Assembly (NCBI RefSeq): GCF_009708035.1
Contig: NZ_WMBQ01000001.1
Span: 1,550,001-1,614,000 of the forward strand
DNA: 64,000 nucleotides
Source of the DNA: Hyphomicrobium album
GTDB taxonomy: Bacteria; Pseudomonadota; Alphaproteobacteria; Rhizobiales; Hyphomicrobiaceae
Reading direction: 5' to 3'
Numbering within the stretch: the first letter of the stretch is position 1; every line of letters begins with the position of its first letter. The position numbers and the translations under genes are program-made. The notes beneath the pieces are model-generated. The model was given only the letters and a program-made list of their open reading frames with translations, did no database searches and was not told where the DNA came from. Shown here one piece after another: positions 18,366-31,229 of the stretch.

Positions 18366-18513
18366 GGGATCCCCGAGAGATGACACAGGTGGGCTAATGC
18401 GCACGATAGCGCGCGGAGGCAAACATAAGGTAAAAAAATAGTTCGCCGGCAGTTACTTATGGAACAGCGCGCAAGCTACGCATGAACTTGGCGCGCGGCA
18501 AGCCGTGTTGCCG

Positions 18514-19575
18514 CTACAGCCAGCCGGAAAGCTCGCGGCGCACGACCGCCTCGATCGCGCGAATGCCCTCGTCGCTGTCGTTGAGTGCGGGCAGGTAGGC
18601 GAACTTCTCGCCACCGCCGTCTTCGAAATAGTGGCGGTTCTCGCCGTCGAGCTCCTCCAGGGTCTCGAGACAGTCGGCCGAGAAGCCCGGCGCGACCAGC
18701 GCCAGCCGCTTCACGCCTTCCGCGGCGAGCCGCTTCACCGTCTCGTCCGTGTAGGGCTGCAGCCAGGGATCGTTGCCGAAGCGCGACTGGTAGGTGGTGA
18801 GCCACTTGTCCTCGGGCCAGCCGAGCGCGGCGCGCAGCAGCCGCGACGTCTTCTGGCAATGGCAGTAGTAGGGGTCGCCGGCTTCGAGATAGGCCTGCGG
18901 CATGCCGTGGAAGGTGGCGATGATTACCTCGGGCGTGAAATCGAGCTTGGCGAGATCGCGGCGCATCGACGTCGCCAGAGCCTCGATGTAGGCGGGGTCG
19001 TCGTGATAGCTCGGCGCCACGCGCACGGCCGGCTGCCAGCGCATCTTCATCAAGGTGCGGAACGCCTGATCGGCGGCGGTCGCCGTGGTGGGCGCGGCGT
19101 ACTGCGGATAGAGCGGCAGCAGCAGGATGCGGTCGCAGCCCTTTTCCAGCAGCGCGCGGATACGGCTGTCGGTCGTCGGATTGGCGTAGCGCATGGCGAA
19201 GTCGACCTCGATGCGTTCCGGGTCGCCCAGCGCCGCGGCGAGTTTCTCGGCCTGCGAGCGGGTGATCGTCTTCAGCGGGCCTTCGTCGCGCTCGTTGTTC
19301 CAGATCGTCTGGTAGTCCTTGCCCTTGCGCCCGGGGCGCACGGTGAGGATGATGAGATTGAGGATCGGCCACCACTTCCAGCGCGGCAGTTCGATGACGC
19401 GCTCGTCCGACAGGAATTCCTTCAGGTAGCGGCGCATCGACCAGTAGTCGGTGCCGTCGGGCGTCCCGAGGTTGAGCAGAAGCACGCCGATGCGCCCACT
19501 TCGCGCCTTCGGGTGGTCGGCGGGGCGATGATCGATGTCGGGCTGTAAGACGGCGGTCGGCTTGGTCTCGTTCAC
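18514..19575 (-). CDS. hemH: Ferrochelatase
   Basis: Inserts Fe2+ into protoporphyrin IX, the last step of protoheme synthesis. 353 residues, with RIGVLLLNLGTPD at the N terminus, the catalytic His in IATFHGMPQAYLEAGDPYYC, and the C-terminal RLALVAPGFSADCLETLEEL. The Cys/His cluster YYCHCQKTSR is the usual bacterial form. It stands alone between the SPFH and CHAD genes on the minus strand. Confidence 0.95.
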   Translation of the reverse strand: MNETKPTAVLQPDIDHRPADHPKARSGRIGVLLLNLGTPDGTDYWSMRRYLKEFLSDERVIELPRWKWWPILNLIILTVRPGRKGKDYQTIWNNERDEGPLKTITRSQAEKLAAALGDPERIEVDFAMRYANPTTDSRIRALLEKGCDRILLLPLYPQYAAPTTATAADQAFRTLMKMRWQPAVRVAPSYHDDPAYIEALATSMRRDLAKLDFTPEVIIATFHGMPQAYLEAGDPYYCHCQKTSRLLRAALGWPEDKWLTTYQSRFGNDPWLQPYTDETVKRLAAEGVKRLALVAPGFSADCLETLEELDGENRHYFEDGGGEKFAYLPALNDSDEGIRAIEAVVRRELSGWL

Positions 19576-19648
19576 GACTGGCTCGGCTTTCGGCTACCGG
19601 CGGGGGGACTGGGGTAACGCAGCCAATATGGACTGCCGAGGCGAAACC

Positions 19649-20635
19649 TCAAACCTTGGGGTGAGCAGCCGCCCGTCGGCGCGGCGCGCTCTGCCGGCGA
19701 ACCCGCTGTGCCGGCTGAGCCGGACGCGACTGGTCCGCGTCGACCTCGTGCTCCTTGGCGTCGAAGGCGGCCTTCCAATACACGCCGATGTTGCGGCACA
19801 GGCGCTTCGGTCCGTCGGCGAACAGGCGCTCGCCGTACGGCCGGGCGGACAGACGCAACTGATCCTGACCCTCGCGTGCGGCACGCTCGATCAAGGCGGC
19901 CTGCTCGCCACGTAGGCCAGCCCCGGCGTCCGAATGGACGAAGGCCACCAGCACCGCGAGGTCGTGATCGTCACCGAGGAGTTGCGAAAGATTGCGGGCC
20001 TCGGCCGCCCGCGCGCCGAGATAGTCGGGCCACCCGCGTGACAAGAGTGTCATCTGCCGCCAATGCGCCTGTGCGCCTTTGCGCCACTCGTGGAAGGCTT
20101 CGTCGCTCGGCTCGCGATAGGCCGCTGAGAATGCGCGGCGGCAACGGCGATAGGAGCGCTCCAGGCCGGGGGCCACGACTTCGAATCCCGTGCCCGCGAT
20201 CTGCATATCGGCGAGGCGCTTCTTGGCCTCGGCGAGCCGGGCAAGTGCTCCTCGCGTGCCGAGCGGTGTGCCTTCGCCGTTGGCCGCCGCAATCGTCTGG
20301 CGCAGTGTATCGGCCAGCCCCTTGCGCCCGAGACGACCCGCGCGTTCGAGCTTGTCGACGGTTTCCAGCAGCACGTGCCGGTCGCGCGCCCCGGACAGAC
20401 TTAATCCGATGTCGCGCAGCTGGCCGTTCTCTGCCCTGAAGACCTGCTCGCCCATCGCCGGGCGTACGAGGCGCAGCAAGGCGCGCAAACGCTTGAGCGA
20501 CTTGCGCGCTTCATGCACAGAGACGGCCTGATCGCGCTTGTCGTGCAGCGAGCTTTGCGCGCGCTCGATCTGCTCGACGGCGATGCGTCGGCTGCCCTCG
20601 TCGAAGGGCTCACCCAGCTTGAAACGAAACGCCAT
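19649..20635 (-). CDS. CHAD domain protein
   Basis: CHAD (conserved histidine alpha-helical domain) proteins bind inorganic polyphosphate through basic surfaces. The 328-residue protein, from ATG 20635 (MAFRFKLGEPFDEG), has the characteristic repeated motifs SVHEARKSLKRLRALLRLVR and EAFHEWRKGAQAHWRQM, and NLSQLLGDDHDLAVLVAF. There is no linked CYTH domain or polyphosphate kinase gene. The C-terminal tail is very rich in Arg and Ala (RRQSAPRRRAAA). Confidence 0.88.
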   Translation of the reverse strand: MAFRFKLGEPFDEGSRRIAVEQIERAQSSLHDKRDQAVSVHEARKSLKRLRALLRLVRPAMGEQVFRAENGQLRDIGLSLSGARDRHVLLETVDKLERAGRLGRKGLADTLRQTIAAANGEGTPLGTRGALARLAEAKKRLADMQIAGTGFEVVAPGLERSYRRCRRAFSAAYREPSDEAFHEWRKGAQAHWRQMTLLSRGWPDYLGARAAEARNLSQLLGDDHDLAVLVAFVHSDAGAGLRGEQAALIERAAREGQDQLRLSARPYGERLFADGPKRLCRNIGVYWKAAFDAKEHEVDADQSRPAQPAQRVRRQSAPRRRAAAHPKV

Positions 20636-20756
20636 GCATTGTCCGCGCGCGGCTGTACTCGACGCCGATATAAACCGTACAGCTCCGCTCCATTCTTCGA
20701 CCACGACCGCCCGCGATGCAAGCGCGCGTGCACGTCAAAGGATCACCCGCGACACG

Positions 20757-21389
20757 CTAACTCGGACCGTGAGCACGCCGTTCCGCCGCCCAGGCTAGCC
20801 AGGATTGCACCCGCTGTACAGGATGTTGCGCTGTCACAAAGTCGGTGATGACGGCGACACTGTCGGCGCCCGCAGAGATTGCGCCGTCGGCGCGCTCGGG
20901 CGTTATCCCGCCGATGGCGACGAGCGGCAGGGCGCCGATACGGGCCTTCCATTGGCTGACGCGCGCCAGCCCTTGCGGCGCCCACTTCATGACTTTGAGC
21001 TTCGTCTCGTAGACCGGACCCAGCGCGACATAGTCCGCCTCGGCGGCAAGAGCGATTTCAAGCTCTTCCTCGCTGTGCGTGGAAATGCCGAGCCGCAGGC
21101 CCGCCGCTTTGATGGCGGCGACATCGGCGGCGGCGAGATCCTCTTGCCCCAGGTGCACATAATCGGCGCCGGCGCCGATCGCCTCGCGCCAGTAGTCGTT
21201 GACGATCAACTGGCAGCCGTGGCGGCGCGTCAGCTCCAGGCATTCGCCGATCTGCCGGCGCACGTCTGCCGGCGAGGCATCCTTGAGGCGCAATTGTAGC
21301 GTGCGCACGCCGAGCGGTACAAGCAGCGCGGCCCAGCCGGCATCGGGGACGATGGGATAGAAAACATCGAGGCCGCCGGCCGCCGTCAT
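20757..21389 (-). CDS. thiE: Thiamine-phosphate synthase
   Basis: Couples the hydroxymethylpyrimidine diphosphate and thiazole phosphate moieties to thiamine phosphate. The 210-residue TIM-barrel protein shows [48 protein letters not shown] and [14 protein letters not shown], all ThiE positions. Its ATG overlaps the thiG stop (ATGA), so translation is coupled. It ends the thiO-thiS-thiG-thiE operon. Confidence 0.93.
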   Translation of the reverse strand: MTAAGGLDVFYPIVPDAGWAALLVPLGVRTLQLRLKDASPADVRRQIGECLELTRRHGCQLIVNDYWREAIGAGADYVHLGQEDLAAADVAAIKAAGLRLGISTHSEEELEIALAAEADYVALGPVYETKLKVMKWAPQGLARVSQWKARIGALPLVAIGGITPERADGAISAGADSVAVITDFVTAQHPVQRVQSWLAWAAERRAHGPS

Positions 21390-22207
21390 TTGCGGTCGAG
21401 GTCGAAGAACGGCGTTCCGGCAACGGGCGTCGACGGCTGCGCCATGTCGCGCACGCCCATGAGACCCGACTCGAAGGCCGCGCGGCCCGCCTCGATGGCG
21501 CGGGCAAAGGCCGCCGCCATGCGCACCGGATCGCCGGCCCGGGCCACCGCCGTGTTCAAGAGCACGCCGTCGAAGCCCATCTCCATCGCCTGCGCGGCGT
21601 GGGACGGCGCGCCGATACCCGCGTCGATGATCAGCGGCACGTCCGGGTAGTAGGCGCGCATGCTCTGCAGCGCATAGGGATTGGCGAGTCCGCGGCCGGT
21701 GCCGATCGGCGCGCCCCACGGCATCAGCACCTGGCAGCCGGCGCGCAGCAACCGCTCGGCCACAGACAGGTCCTCGATCGTGTAGGGCAGCACCTTGAAA
21801 CCGTCGGCGGTCAGCGCCGCCGCCGCCTCGACGAGGCCGAACACCTCCGGCTGCAGCGTGTCGTCGTTGGCGATCACCTCGAGCTTGATCCAATCGGTTC
21901 CGAACACCTCGCGCGCCATCTGCGCCGTAGTAACGGCCTCCTTCACTGTGTGGCAGCCCGCGGTATTGGGCAGCACGCGCACGCCGAGCGCTTGGATCAG
22001 CTCCAGGAACCGCTCGCCGGTTCGGCCGCGCGCCTGCTCGCGGCGCAGCGATACGGTGACGACGCCGGCACCCGACGCTTCCACCGCGCTCGCCAGCACG
22101 CTGGGCGAGGGATACTGCGCCGTGCCGATCAACATGCGCGAGGTCATCTCCACCCCGTAGAGGGTGAGACCGGTCGTTGCCTTGGCTGGAAGTTGGGGGG
22201 CGTTCAT
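21386..22207 (-). CDS. thiG: Thiazole synthase
   Basis: Builds the thiazole phosphate ring of thiamine from 1-deoxyxylulose 5-phosphate, dehydroglycine and the ThiS thiocarboxylate. 273 residues with [20 protein letters not shown], the Schiff-base region [34 protein letters not shown], and the phosphate loop [18 protein letters not shown]. It lies 10 bases downstream of thiS and overlaps thiE by 4 bases. Confidence 0.95.
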   Translation of the reverse strand: MNAPQLPAKATTGLTLYGVEMTSRMLIGTAQYPSPSVLASAVEASGAGVVTVSLRREQARGRTGERFLELIQALGVRVLPNTAGCHTVKEAVTTAQMAREVFGTDWIKLEVIANDDTLQPEVFGLVEAAAALTADGFKVLPYTIEDLSVAERLLRAGCQVLMPWGAPIGTGRGLANPYALQSMRAYYPDVPLIIDAGIGAPSHAAQAMEMGFDGVLLNTAVARAGDPVRMAAAFARAIEAGRAAFESGLMGVRDMAQPSTPVAGTPFFDLDRK

Positions 22208-22217
22208 GTGTTTCTAC

Positions 22218-22442
22218 TCAGCCGCCATGCCGGGGCGAGACGATCTCGACGTGGTCATCGAAAAACAGCAGCGTCGATGCGCGCGCTTTCTCCGGCACGA
22301 AGGTGCCATTCCGCGCGGTTGCCACGCGCGCACCGCCAAGGCCTCGCTCCGCCACGAGATCGGCGAGCGTCGCCGCGGCGGTCATCACGGCCTCGCCGTT
22401 GACGATGATCGTGCGTACTTCAACCCTTGTTCCGGCCGTCAA
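22218..22442 (-). CDS. thiS: Sulfur carrier protein ThiS
   Basis: A 74-residue ubiquitin-like protein ending in the required Gly-Gly (SPRHGG), which is thiocarboxylated to donate sulfur to ThiG. The fold signatures IIVNGEA and LADLVAERGL are present, and VEIVSPRHGG is the usual C-terminal strand. The start is a TTG at 22442 with AGGAG seven bases upstream; no ATG is available in a suitable place. Lies between thiO and thiG. Confidence 0.9.
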   Translation of the reverse strand: MTAGTRVEVRTIIVNGEAVMTAAATLADLVAERGLGGARVATARNGTFVPEKARASTLLFFDDHVEIVSPRHGG

Positions 22443-22510
22443 GTCTCAGCTCCTGCAACGGCATGGCTCGATCCCGTTGATCTACTGCCTTCGCCTTCAA
22501 CCGCCAAACC

Positions 22511-23518
22511 TCAGAGGCCGCTCGTAACCACCAGCTCCGAGGCGGTGCCGTCTTCTATATAGGCGGCGACCGCCCTTGCCAGAACCGGCGCCAGCAAGAA
22601 GCCATGCCGGTAGGCGCCATTGACGTAGATGCGCCGGCCGCTATCGCGCACGAGTGCCCGCGGAACGTTGTCGGGAAACGCGGGGCGCACGGCGGCACCG
22701 AGGTCAAGGATCTCCGCCTCGGAGAACGCCGGATGCACGGCATAGGCGCCGCCGAGCAGCTCCAGCGCCGAGCGGACGGTCATCGGCCCCGCCTCATCGC
22801 TTTCGATCAGGGTCGCCCCGATCATGTAGAGGCCCTCGTCCCACGGAACGACGTACAGCGGCACGCGTGGGTGCAGGAGTTGCACCGGCCGCCGCAACTT
22901 GACCTCGCGGGTGCGGATCAGGATGCGCTCGCCGCGCACGCCACGCAGATCGGGCAGGGCATCGCGCGCGGCAAGCCCGCGGCAGTCGACGACCAAATCG
23001 GCGCCGTCTCCGGCATCCGCCTGCCCGAAGGCGATCTCGACGCCGGCCCGCTGTACCTCGGCCAGCATAAAGGCGAGCGCCGCCGGCGCCGGCATGTGCG
23101 CTTCCTCGGGAAAATAGAGCGCCGCCGTGAACCGGTCGTGCAGGTCGGGCTCCAGGTTCGCGAGCTCGCCGGCATCGACGAGCCGATGCCCCTGCGTGCG
23201 CCGCGCGAAGCGATCGAGCTCGCCGCGATCGCGTGCCGCCGCGACGACGAGGCTGCCGTTCGCTTTGAGCTGCGGATAGAAACCCTTCCACAAGCCGACA
23301 CCTTCGCGGCCGAGCTGGCGCAGCATGGGCGGCGCGTTCTCCGCCTCGCGGTCGGGTGCGAGCATCACCGCCGCATAGAGGCTCGCACAGTCGGCGAACG
23401 GCTCCTCGCTTGCCTCGACGAGGCGCACGCGATGGCCGGCGCGCGCCAGGATGAGCGCCTGCCAAAGGCCGAGGATGCCGGCGCCGAGCACCGTGATGGA
23501 ACGTGAGGGAGCGGGCAT
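22511..23518 (-). CDS. thiO: Glycine oxidase ThiO (FAD-dependent)
   Basis: Oxidises glycine to iminoglycine (dehydroglycine), the C-N donor for thiazole synthesis in aerobic bacteria. 335 residues from ATG 23518: the FAD-binding ITVLGAGILGLWQALILARA, an acidic VRLVEASEE, and the C-terminal GRRIYVNGAYRHGFLLAPVL typical of DAO-fold oxidases. It heads thiO-thiS-thiG-thiE. thiC, often first in such operons, is absent here. The 56 bases back to ggt leave no room for a TPP riboswitch, so control must come from elsewhere or via ggt readthrough. Confidence 0.9.
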   Translation of the reverse strand: MPAPSRSITVLGAGILGLWQALILARAGHRVRLVEASEEPFADCASLYAAVMLAPDREAENAPPMLRQLGREGVGLWKGFYPQLKANGSLVVAAARDRGELDRFARRTQGHRLVDAGELANLEPDLHDRFTAALYFPEEAHMPAPAALAFMLAEVQRAGVEIAFGQADAGDGADLVVDCRGLAARDALPDLRGVRGERILIRTREVKLRRPVQLLHPRVPLYVVPWDEGLYMIGATLIESDEAGPMTVRSALELLGGAYAVHPAFSEAEILDLGAAVRPAFPDNVPRALVRDSGRRIYVNGAYRHGFLLAPVLARAVAAYIEDGTASELVVTSGL

Positions 23519-23574
23519 GGGCCACTTCTGTGGGGCGAGCGGGCGCCTACCGTTCGCACGCCGCGCCAATCGGC

Positions 23575-25335
23575 TCAATCCCCCAGCGCCGCGCCTTCCC
23601 GACGTGCGTCAGCGGCGCCTTCGAGGCGGCCGTCGCGGCGCATGACGATGTGGATGCCGGAGTTCATCAGCGACGGCACGATCCGGTGCCCGAGCGGCCG
23701 CAACGTCAGTCCGAGCGGCACGGCCGCCCAGTCGAGCTCGATCTCCAGCCCGCTGCCCTGGCTGCCGAAGTTGGTGAGGTCGGCTGCCCGCTGCGCGTCG
23801 AGGCCCCAGTCGAGCAATGCGACCAGCGTCTTCAAGACGTAAAGAATGATGCGGCTGCCGCCGGGCGAGCCGAGGACGGCTTCGACGTTGCGCTGCGTGT
23901 CGAAGACGATGGTCGGCGCCATCGACGAGCGCGGGCGCTTGCCGGGCGCCACCGCGTTGGCGACGGGCTGACCGGCCGCATCGACCGGAGCGAAGGAGAA
24001 ATCCGTCAGCTCGTTGTTGAGCAGAAAGCCCGCGGCCCAATTATGCGAGCCGAAGCCGCCTTCGATCGTCGTCGTCATCGACACGGCGTTGCCGGCTTCG
24101 TCGACGATGGAGATGTGGCTAGTGCCGGAGCGCTCGATTGTTGCATCGACGCCGAACGACTGGCGCTTCAAACCGGGCGGCTCGCCGGCTTTCGGCTTGT
24201 CGACACCCCGCTGCGGGTCGATCAGCTTGCGGCGCTCAGCGATGTAGGCGTCATCGAGCAATCCGTCCGGCACGGCGACAAAGTCAGGGTCGCCGACGTA
24301 CTTGTTGCGATCGGCAAAGGCGAGCTTCTCGGCCTCGGTGATGAGATGGACGGCCCGCGCGTTGAGCGCCGCGTCCGGCGTCGTGCCGATGTCGAGCGGT
24401 TCGATCAGCTTTAAGGTCTGCGCCACGGTCGGCCCGCCGGACGACGGCGGACCGACGCCGCACACCTCGTGGGCGCGGTAGCTGACGCACAGTGGCGGCC
24501 GCTCCTTCACCCGGTAGTTCTTGAGATCGTCGAGCGTCATGCCGCCCGGCGCGGTCGGCGCCGCCGCCACCGCGTCGACGATCGCCTGTGCGATCGGCCC
24601 CTCGTAGAAAGCGTTGGCGCCACCTGCCGCAATCGCCCGCAAAGTCGCGGCGAATTCCGCATTGCGCAGCCGGTGCCCGATGGGCAGCGCGCTGCCCCCA
24701 TCGGTGAAGAAGTAGCGGCGCGCCGCGGGCACAAAGCTGTCGGGGCCGTCGAGGCGCAGGAGAACGTGCAGCCGCTGCGAGATCTCGAAGCCGCCCTCGG
24801 CGAGGCGGATTGCCGGTTCGAACAGTTTCGCCCAGGCCAGCTTGCCGTGCTGCTTGTGGACGTCCTCGAGCAGGCGCACGAGCCCCGGCACGCCGACGGA
24901 CAGCCCCGACAGCACCGCCTTGTTGAACGGCATCGGTTTGCCGTCGACGAGGAAGCGGTCGGGAGTCGCCGACGCCGGCGCGGTCTCGCGCCCGTCGTAG
25001 ACCTTGAGCTCCGCCTTCGCCTTGTCCCAGTAGAGAATAAAGGCGCCGCCGCCGATGCCGCTCGACTGCGGCTCGACGAGGTTCAGGACAAGCTGCGTCG
25101 CGATCGCCGCGTCGATGGCCGAGCCACCGGCGCGCAGCATCTCGCGTCCCGCCTCGGCGGCGAGTGCGTTGGCGGCAGAGACCATGTGGCGTTTGCCGAT
25201 CGCCAATTCATGCGTCTGCTCGCCGGTCGCCGCCTCGGGTGAGCTGCGCGGGTCGAGAAGCTGCGCCTCCGCCGAGGCAGCCAACAGGATCGCGAGGAGC
25301 GGCGCGAGAAGGCAATTGAGCGGGCGGAGGAGCAT
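23575..25335 (-). CDS. ggt: Gamma-glutamyltransferase
   Basis: Periplasmic N-terminal nucleophile hydrolase that cleaves glutathione and transfers the gamma-glutamyl group. About 586 residues with a signal peptide (LLAPLLAILLAASAEA). The large subunit has GGSAIDAAIATQLVLNLVEP and SSGIGGGAFILYW. Autocleavage should occur before the Thr of GTSHISIVDEAGNAVSMTTT, giving the small subunit with GSPGGSRIILYVL. Start ATG 25335; a GTG two codons upstream is possible. Linked at the 3' end to the thi operon. Confidence 0.93.
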   Translation of the reverse strand: MLLRPLNCLLAPLLAILLAASAEAQLLDPRSSPEAATGEQTHELAIGKRHMVSAANALAAEAGREMLRAGGSAIDAAIATQLVLNLVEPQSSGIGGGAFILYWDKAKAELKVYDGRETAPASATPDRFLVDGKPMPFNKAVLSGLSVGVPGLVRLLEDVHKQHGKLAWAKLFEPAIRLAEGGFEISQRLHVLLRLDGPDSFVPAARRYFFTDGGSALPIGHRLRNAEFAATLRAIAAGGANAFYEGPIAQAIVDAVAAAPTAPGGMTLDDLKNYRVKERPPLCVSYRAHEVCGVGPPSSGGPTVAQTLKLIEPLDIGTTPDAALNARAVHLITEAEKLAFADRNKYVGDPDFVAVPDGLLDDAYIAERRKLIDPQRGVDKPKAGEPPGLKRQSFGVDATIERSGTSHISIVDEAGNAVSMTTTIEGGFGSHNWAAGFLLNNELTDFSFAPVDAAGQPVANAVAPGKRPRSSMAPTIVFDTQRNVEAVLGSPGGSRIILYVLKTLVALLDWGLDAQRAADLTNFGSQGSGLEIELDWAAVPLGLTLRPLGHRIVPSLMNSGIHIVMRRDGRLEGAADARREGAALGD

Positions 25336-25416
25336 GAGCACCGGGGCGGCGAGAGTTGTTCACCAACTTCCGCCATCATGACGCGGAGCACAATGGGCGT
25401 TGCGAGGAACCGGCCG

Positions 25417-25862
25417 ATGTCGAATACGCGATACTTCATGTGGCCGCTGGCCGCGGTCTTTCTCAGCGCGGCGCTGCTCGTCGCCCAGTCAGACCGCGGC
25501 ATCGGCCGCGAAACGGTCAAGCCCCTGCTCGACACTGGGCAGACGATCCTTTCCCAGCCCATCGCCTATCCCACGCAGTCGCCTGCGAAAATCGTCTCGG
25601 CGATCGTCACCATGCTGCCGGGGGAGGAAACGGGCTGGCACCAGCACGACGTGCCGATGTTCGGCTACATCCTCGAAGGCGAAGTAACGGTCAAGTACGC
25701 GGGCAAGGGAACGCATGTCTATCGGCAGGGCGATGCGCTGATGGAGGCGATCGACATCCCGCACAACGGCCGCAATACGGGAAAATTTCCGGCGCGCATC
25801 CTGGCGGTGTTCATGGGAGCCAATGGCGTGCCCGACACTGAGATGCTGCCAGACTATAAGCC

Positions 25863-25869
<7 letters not shown>
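25417..25869 (+). CDS. Membrane-anchored or exported cupin protein
   Basis: 150 residues from ATG 25417, eight bases after GAGGA. An N-terminal hydrophobic segment (FMWPLAAVFLSAALLVAQS) is a signal peptide or anchor. The cupin barrel has motif 1 GWHQHDVPMFGYILEGEVTV, with two His for metal binding, and a motif 2-like YRQGDALMEAIDIPHNGRN. Such single-domain cupins bind a metal or small ligand; no enzymatic role is clear. The end overlaps the convergent dnaE2 gene by 7 bases. Confidence 0.82.
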
Positions 25870-29684
<3,815 letters not shown>

Positions 29685-29687
29685 GCG

Positions 29688-31229
29688 CTATCCGAACAGC
29701 CCGTGCAGGAACCAGCGCGGTAGCTCCTCGTCGCGCCCGTAAATGCCTTCGCGGAACACCCAGTAGCCGGCGCCGCCCTCATCCTCGATGCGGTAGTAGT
29801 CGCGCGTGCCGCTCTTCCTGGCGGCGATCTCGTCCCACCATTCGGGCGCCACGCGCTGCGGGCCTTGCGCCTTGAGGATGCGCCGCTCGACGCGCCGCCA
29901 GGTGAACCGCGCCGGCGGACCCTCCGGCACCTCGGCGATGACGCAAATCGGCTCCGGCTGCTCCAGGAGCAACGGCGGACGCGCCGGTCCGGGCGGCAGC
30001 GGCCAGGCAAGCTCGCGCGCGTGACTGAGCGCGGCAACGCGCGCCTCACTGCGCTCGGGGATATGACTGGCGTGCGCCTCGAGGCGCGTCACGCGCGATG
30101 CCCCGAGGCGATTGGCGAGACGATCGACGAGCTGCGCCGCATCGCCTCGAGCGTCGCCTTGCAAGCGCGGCGCGAGCGCACCCTGCTCAACGGGCGCCTT
30201 CTCCACTTGAACCGCCGCCAGCACCATGACCTCGACGCCGAAACCGGCATCGAGCGCGGCGAGCTTCTCATTTAGGAGCCCGGTCATGTGCTCGGGCGTC
30301 CACGATGGCGCGCTCAGGCCGGCGCGGGCCTCGGCGATGCTGCCGTCGGCGCGATAGAGCGACAGGCAGAGCCGGCGGGCGCCAAGCCCGCGCGATGCCA
30401 GATGAGTGCAAAGCTCCTCGGCGAGCCGCGCCGTCTCGGCTTCGAGCTGCTCGGGCGAGATGAGCGGATCGGGCCATGAGCGTTGCACATAGAGGGCCGG
30501 CGGCTCGATGAGCGGCCGGCACGGCTCGGAGCGCTCGCCCAGCGCCTGGTCGAGCCGCATCAGCACCGCCTCGACGCCCTTTGCCGAACGGAAGCGGCGC
30601 TGCAGGGCGGCGCGCGGCAGACGATAGAGATCGCCGATGCGCTTGAGGCCGAGTCGCTTCAAGAGCAGCACCGTATCGGGTGCGAGCCGCAGCGCTTCGA
30701 CCGGCAACCGCGCGAGGCAGGCTTCCGCCTCGCCTTCCGCGGCGATCGCCGGTGACGGCGCGAAGCGGGCCAACGCGTGCGCGGCGCCGAGCGTATCGGC
30801 GAGACCGACGCGTGCGGTCAGATGAAAGCGCGACAGCCTGTCGATGAGATCGCCGACGAGTTGCCTCTCGCCGCCATAGAGGTGCGCCACGCCGGTGATG
30901 TCGATCCACAGGCCGTCATCGCCGTCGATGTTGCGGTTGGGACCGTAGCGGCCACACCAGCGGGCGAGGCGCAACAGCGCCGTGCGGTCCCGGCGCCGAT
31001 CGGCCGGTTGCGTCAACAGCGCGGGCAAAGCTGCGCGCGCATCGGCGAGGGCCTGACCGATGCGCGCGCCTTGCTCCGCCGCTTGCGGGTTGACGGCGGT
31101 AATGCGGATGCCGTGCGTGCCCGCCTCGACCAGGGCGAGCGGCGCCTCACCGGGAACCAGCGATGGCTGCGCGCGGTGCATCCGCTCGATGGGCCACAGT
31201 GGCAGCCACACGGAAACGATGCGTTTCAT
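29688..31229 (-). CDS. imuB: ImuB, inactive Y-family polymerase homologue of the SOS mutasome
   Basis: 513 residues, starting MKRIVSVWLPLWPIERMHRA. It follows the Y-family layout (palm region, ARVGLADTLGAAHALARF, thumb with LPRAALQRRFRSAKG, little-finger domain). The catalytic acidic residues are missing: the position of the usual SxDE reads as GLWIDITGV. This is the known state of ImuB, which bridges DnaE2 to the sliding clamp rather than synthesising DNA. It overlaps imuA by 83 bases and is 3 bases from dnaE2. Confidence 0.92.
   Translation of the reverse strand: MKRIVSVWLPLWPIERMHRAQPSLVPGEAPLALVEAGTHGIRITAVNPQAAEQGARIGQALADARAALPALLTQPADRRRDRTALLRLARWCGRYGPNRNIDGDDGLWIDITGVAHLYGGERQLVGDLIDRLSRFHLTARVGLADTLGAAHALARFAPSPAIAAEGEAEACLARLPVEALRLAPDTVLLLKRLGLKRIGDLYRLPRAALQRRFRSAKGVEAVLMRLDQALGERSEPCRPLIEPPALYVQRSWPDPLISPEQLEAETARLAEELCTHLASRGLGARRLCLSLYRADGSIAEARAGLSAPSWTPEHMTGLLNEKLAALDAGFGVEVMVLAAVQVEKAPVEQGALAPRLQGDARGDAAQLVDRLANRLGASRVTRLEAHASHIPERSEARVAALSHARELAWPLPPGPARPPLLLEQPEPICVIAEVPEGPPARFTWRRVERRILKAQGPQRVAPEWWDEIAARKSGTRDYYRIEDEGGAGYWVFREGIYGRDEELPRWFLHGLFG

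Noticed and set aside
23519-23574. TPP riboswitch before thiO
   Set aside because: Only 56 bases separate thiO from ggt and no thi-box sequence is visible there.
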